Below the pieces are notes generated by a model, which worked only from the letters and a program-made list of their open reading frames with translations, did not search any database and was not told the DNA's origin. A DNA stretch of 14,368 bases from Treponema sp. Its GTDB lineage: Bacteria; Spirochaetota; Spirochaetia; Treponematales; Breznakiellaceae. The DNA lies in assembly GCA_031272575.1 (NCBI GenBank), contig JAISTO010000044.1, forward strand, positions 1 through 14,368, written 5' to 3'. Shown piece after piece: positions 13,386 to 14,368 of the stretch. The first letter of the stretch is position 1; each line of letters starts with the position of its first letter. The position numbers and the translations under genes were made by a program.

Positions 13386-14101
13386 CCCCTACGGGCGCCC
13401 CCCCTACCGCCGCGGTCGCGGCTTAAGAGGATCAGGCGGAGCAGACTCATAAGCGCGGTGAGCGCCGAGGCCACGTAGGTAAGGGCCGCGGCGGTCAGCA
13501 CCTTTTTCACGCCCTTAAGTTCATCCTCGCTGAGTACGCCGCTCCCCCGCAGCAGGGCTATGGCGCGCCTCGAGGCGTCAAACTCGACCGGCAGGGTGAC
13601 GAGGTAGAAGGCGACCGCCGCCCCGAAGAGCGCTATGCCTATGTTGATAAGGAGCGGATACTGCATAACAATGCCCGCTATGGCGAGCCAGGGCCCCGCA
13701 AAGGAGCCCAAGTTCGCCACGGGTACGAGCGCGCTCCGCAGCCCCAGCGGTTTCCAGGCGCGGGCATGCTGGATCGCGTGCCCTGTCTCGTGGGCGGCGA
13801 CCCCCACCGCGGCTATGCTGGCCTTGCCGCCCACGGGGCTGGAAAGCCGGAGCACCTTTTCCCGCGGGTCGTAGTGGTCGCTGAGAGAGCCGGCGACCCC
13901 CTCTACCGCGACATCGTTTATGCGGTTCGCTTTCAGGAGCATGCGCGCGACCTCCTCGCCGGTTAAGCCTCTGCGGTTCTGTACCCGCGAGTACTTCGCG
14001 AAGGTGCTCTTCACCTTGATCTGCGCCCAGATCGAAAGGATGACGGCCGGCAGAACCAGGAGGAGATAGTATCTATCGTAGAAAAGTGAAAGATATGGCA
14101 T
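13382..14101 (-). CDS. YugP-type membrane zinc metallopeptidase
   Basis: A 239-residue inner-membrane protein of the zinc peptidase family that includes Bacillus YugP. What is seen: an N-terminal hydrophobic segment (about 10-28, YYLLLVLPAVILSIWAQI), the family's RGLTGEEVARMLL helix (44-56), AVEGVAGSLSDHYDPREKVLRLS, the zinc-binding HETGH motif (104-108) in VAAHETGHAIQHA, two further hydrophobic segments at about 124-146 and 150-169, then PVEFDASRRA (171-180), whose glutamate is the probable third zinc ligand, and a final hydrophobic stretch near 201-226. Length is typical. The substrate is unknown. The ATG at 14101 lacks a Shine-Dalgarno sequence but coincides with a predicted transcription start; an upstream in-frame ATG at 14161 would put 20 untypical residues in front. 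It lies just before bamA, whose promoter overlaps its stop. Confidence 0.9.
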   Translation of the reverse strand: MPYLSLFYDRYYLLLVLPAVILSIWAQIKVKSTFAKYSRVQNRRGLTGEEVARMLLKANRINDVAVEGVAGSLSDHYDPREKVLRLSSPVGGKASIAAVGVAAHETGHAIQHARAWKPLGLRSALVPVANLGSFAGPWLAIAGIVMQYPLLINIGIALFGAAVAFYLVTLPVEFDASRRAIALLRGSGVLSEDELKGVKKVLTAAALTYVASALTALMSLLRLILLSRDRGGRGGARRG

Positions 14102-14107
14102 GGCATA

Positions 14108-14136
14108 ATAGTAGCGCAAAACAGGATAAAGTTCAA
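14108..14136 (-). promoter_or_regulatory. Promoter of the metallopeptidase gene, probably leaderless
   Basis: Minus-strand TTGAAC (4 of 6 matches) at 14136-14131, a 17-bp spacer and TACTAT (4 of 6) at 14113-14108. The expected start is 14101, the A of the ATG. No Shine-Dalgarno sequence is present. A second possible -10, TATTAT at 14110-14105, would start 3 nt inside the gene. Confidence 0.55.
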
Positions 14137-14179
14137 GCCCGCGCGGCCCGGGGGGCATCAATTTTATGTCAAAGAGACC

Positions 14180-14208
14180 TTTTCATAATGCGGTAAGTAC
14201 GGTAGTAT
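14180..14208 (+). promoter_or_regulatory. Candidate promoter of the right-edge gene
   Basis: TTTTCA (4 of 6 matches) at 14180-14185 and TAGTAT (4 of 6) at 14203-14208 are separated by 17 bp. The expected start near 14215 would give a very short leader beginning GGGGAA. It is divergent from the metallopeptidase promoter within about 120 bp. Confidence 0.4.
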
Positions 14209-14224
14209 GACAGCGGGGAAAATG

Positions 14225-14368
14225 ATGAATCACGCTGAGGTACCGCGCGCGGCCCGCGTAGCCCTGGCCGATCCCGCGGGCAATATCACCGCGTTCGTGC
14301 TCGACCGGATCGACGCCCCGGAAGAGCGGGCGGCGCTCGTTGCCGCGCTCCTTGCCGGCGGGCATGTC
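14225..14368 (+). CDS. Partial gene, possible DapF-superfamily epimerase N-terminus
   Basis: The frame is open from ATG at 14207 to the window end, with further ATGs at 14222 and 14225. I chose 14225 because GGGG at 14215-14218 is well placed as a ribosome binding site and the candidate -10 box lies over the first ATG. The 48 visible residues read MNHAEVPRAARVALADPAGN and continue with ITAFVLDRID and a helix rich in Ala and Leu. The third codon positions are GC-rich, as in neighbouring genes. The ADPAGNIT stretch recalls uncharacterised diaminopimelate-epimerase-like proteins, but this is memory of a pattern from one short segment and is weak. The rest of the gene is outside the window. Confidence 0.5.
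   Translation, partial: MNHAEVPRAARVALADPAGNITAFVLDRIDAPEERAALVAALLAGGHV

Noticed and set aside
1..14368. CRISPR array, tRNA/rRNA genes, insertion sequences or prophage
   Set aside because: No regularly spaced repeats, no cloverleaf-like tRNA sequence, and no transposase or integrase motifs were seen. The methyltransferase is the only gene with a mobile-cargo look and has no att-like flanking repeats that I can find.

Overview
The window looks like a chromosomal segment from a GC-rich diderm bacterium, most likely a spirochaete of the Treponema/Spirochaetaceae type. The basis is a complete outer-membrane assembly pair (BamA followed by an OmpH/Skp chaperone, an order also found in Treponema) together with RNase Y, a YugP-type membrane metallopeptidase and a GerMN-domain protein in a non-sporulating context. 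This lineage call is an inference from gene content and no marker RNA is present. Most genes are strongly GC-rich. The DNA methyltransferase gene is visibly richer in A+T and stands out as probable foreign cargo.

Layout. The left end carries two plus-strand genes, miaB (tRNA ms2i6A synthase) and a small DUF721/DciA-like gene. From about 1.8 kb to 14.1 kb everything runs on the minus strand. In transcription order (right to left) these are the membrane zinc metallopeptidase, bamA, ompH/skp, rny, a MoxR-type AAA+ ATPase, a membrane protein with a degenerate alpha/beta-hydrolase fold, a Type ISP-like adenine methyltransferase without its nuclease/helicase half, rlmB, and a GerMN-domain membrane protein. 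At the right edge a plus-strand gene begins divergently from the metallopeptidase and is cut by the window end. There is no stretch over 300 bases without a gene. I see no tRNA, rRNA, CRISPR array, insertion sequence or transposase.

How the genes fit together. The metallopeptidase, BamA and OmpH form an envelope-biogenesis block: inner-membrane proteolysis, periplasmic chaperoning and outer-membrane insertion. RNase Y, MiaB and RlmB are RNA housekeeping functions. RNase Y and MoxR are closely spaced (13 nt) and probably cotranscribed. The hydrolase-like gene and the methyltransferase overlap through a GTGA stop/start and are probably translationally coupled.

The most interesting signal is regulatory. 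Five genes (DUF721, gerMN, rlmB, the hydrolase-like gene and the metallopeptidase) have a -10-like hexamer placed so that the predicted transcription start coincides with the first base of the start codon. Each has a recognisable -35 box 17-18 bp upstream and no clear independent Shine-Dalgarno sequence. This is the signature of leaderless mRNAs. In contrast, bamA, ompH and rny have clear Shine-Dalgarno sequences, and bamA and rny have normal promoters with leaders of about 13 and 73 nt. Two initiation modes therefore appear to be interleaved gene by gene. Other notable points are the missing catalytic serine in the hydrolase-like protein, slippage-prone homopolymers in gerMN, a G/C-homopolymer hairpin downstream of moxR, a structured rny leader, and two small tandem repeats at gene junctions.
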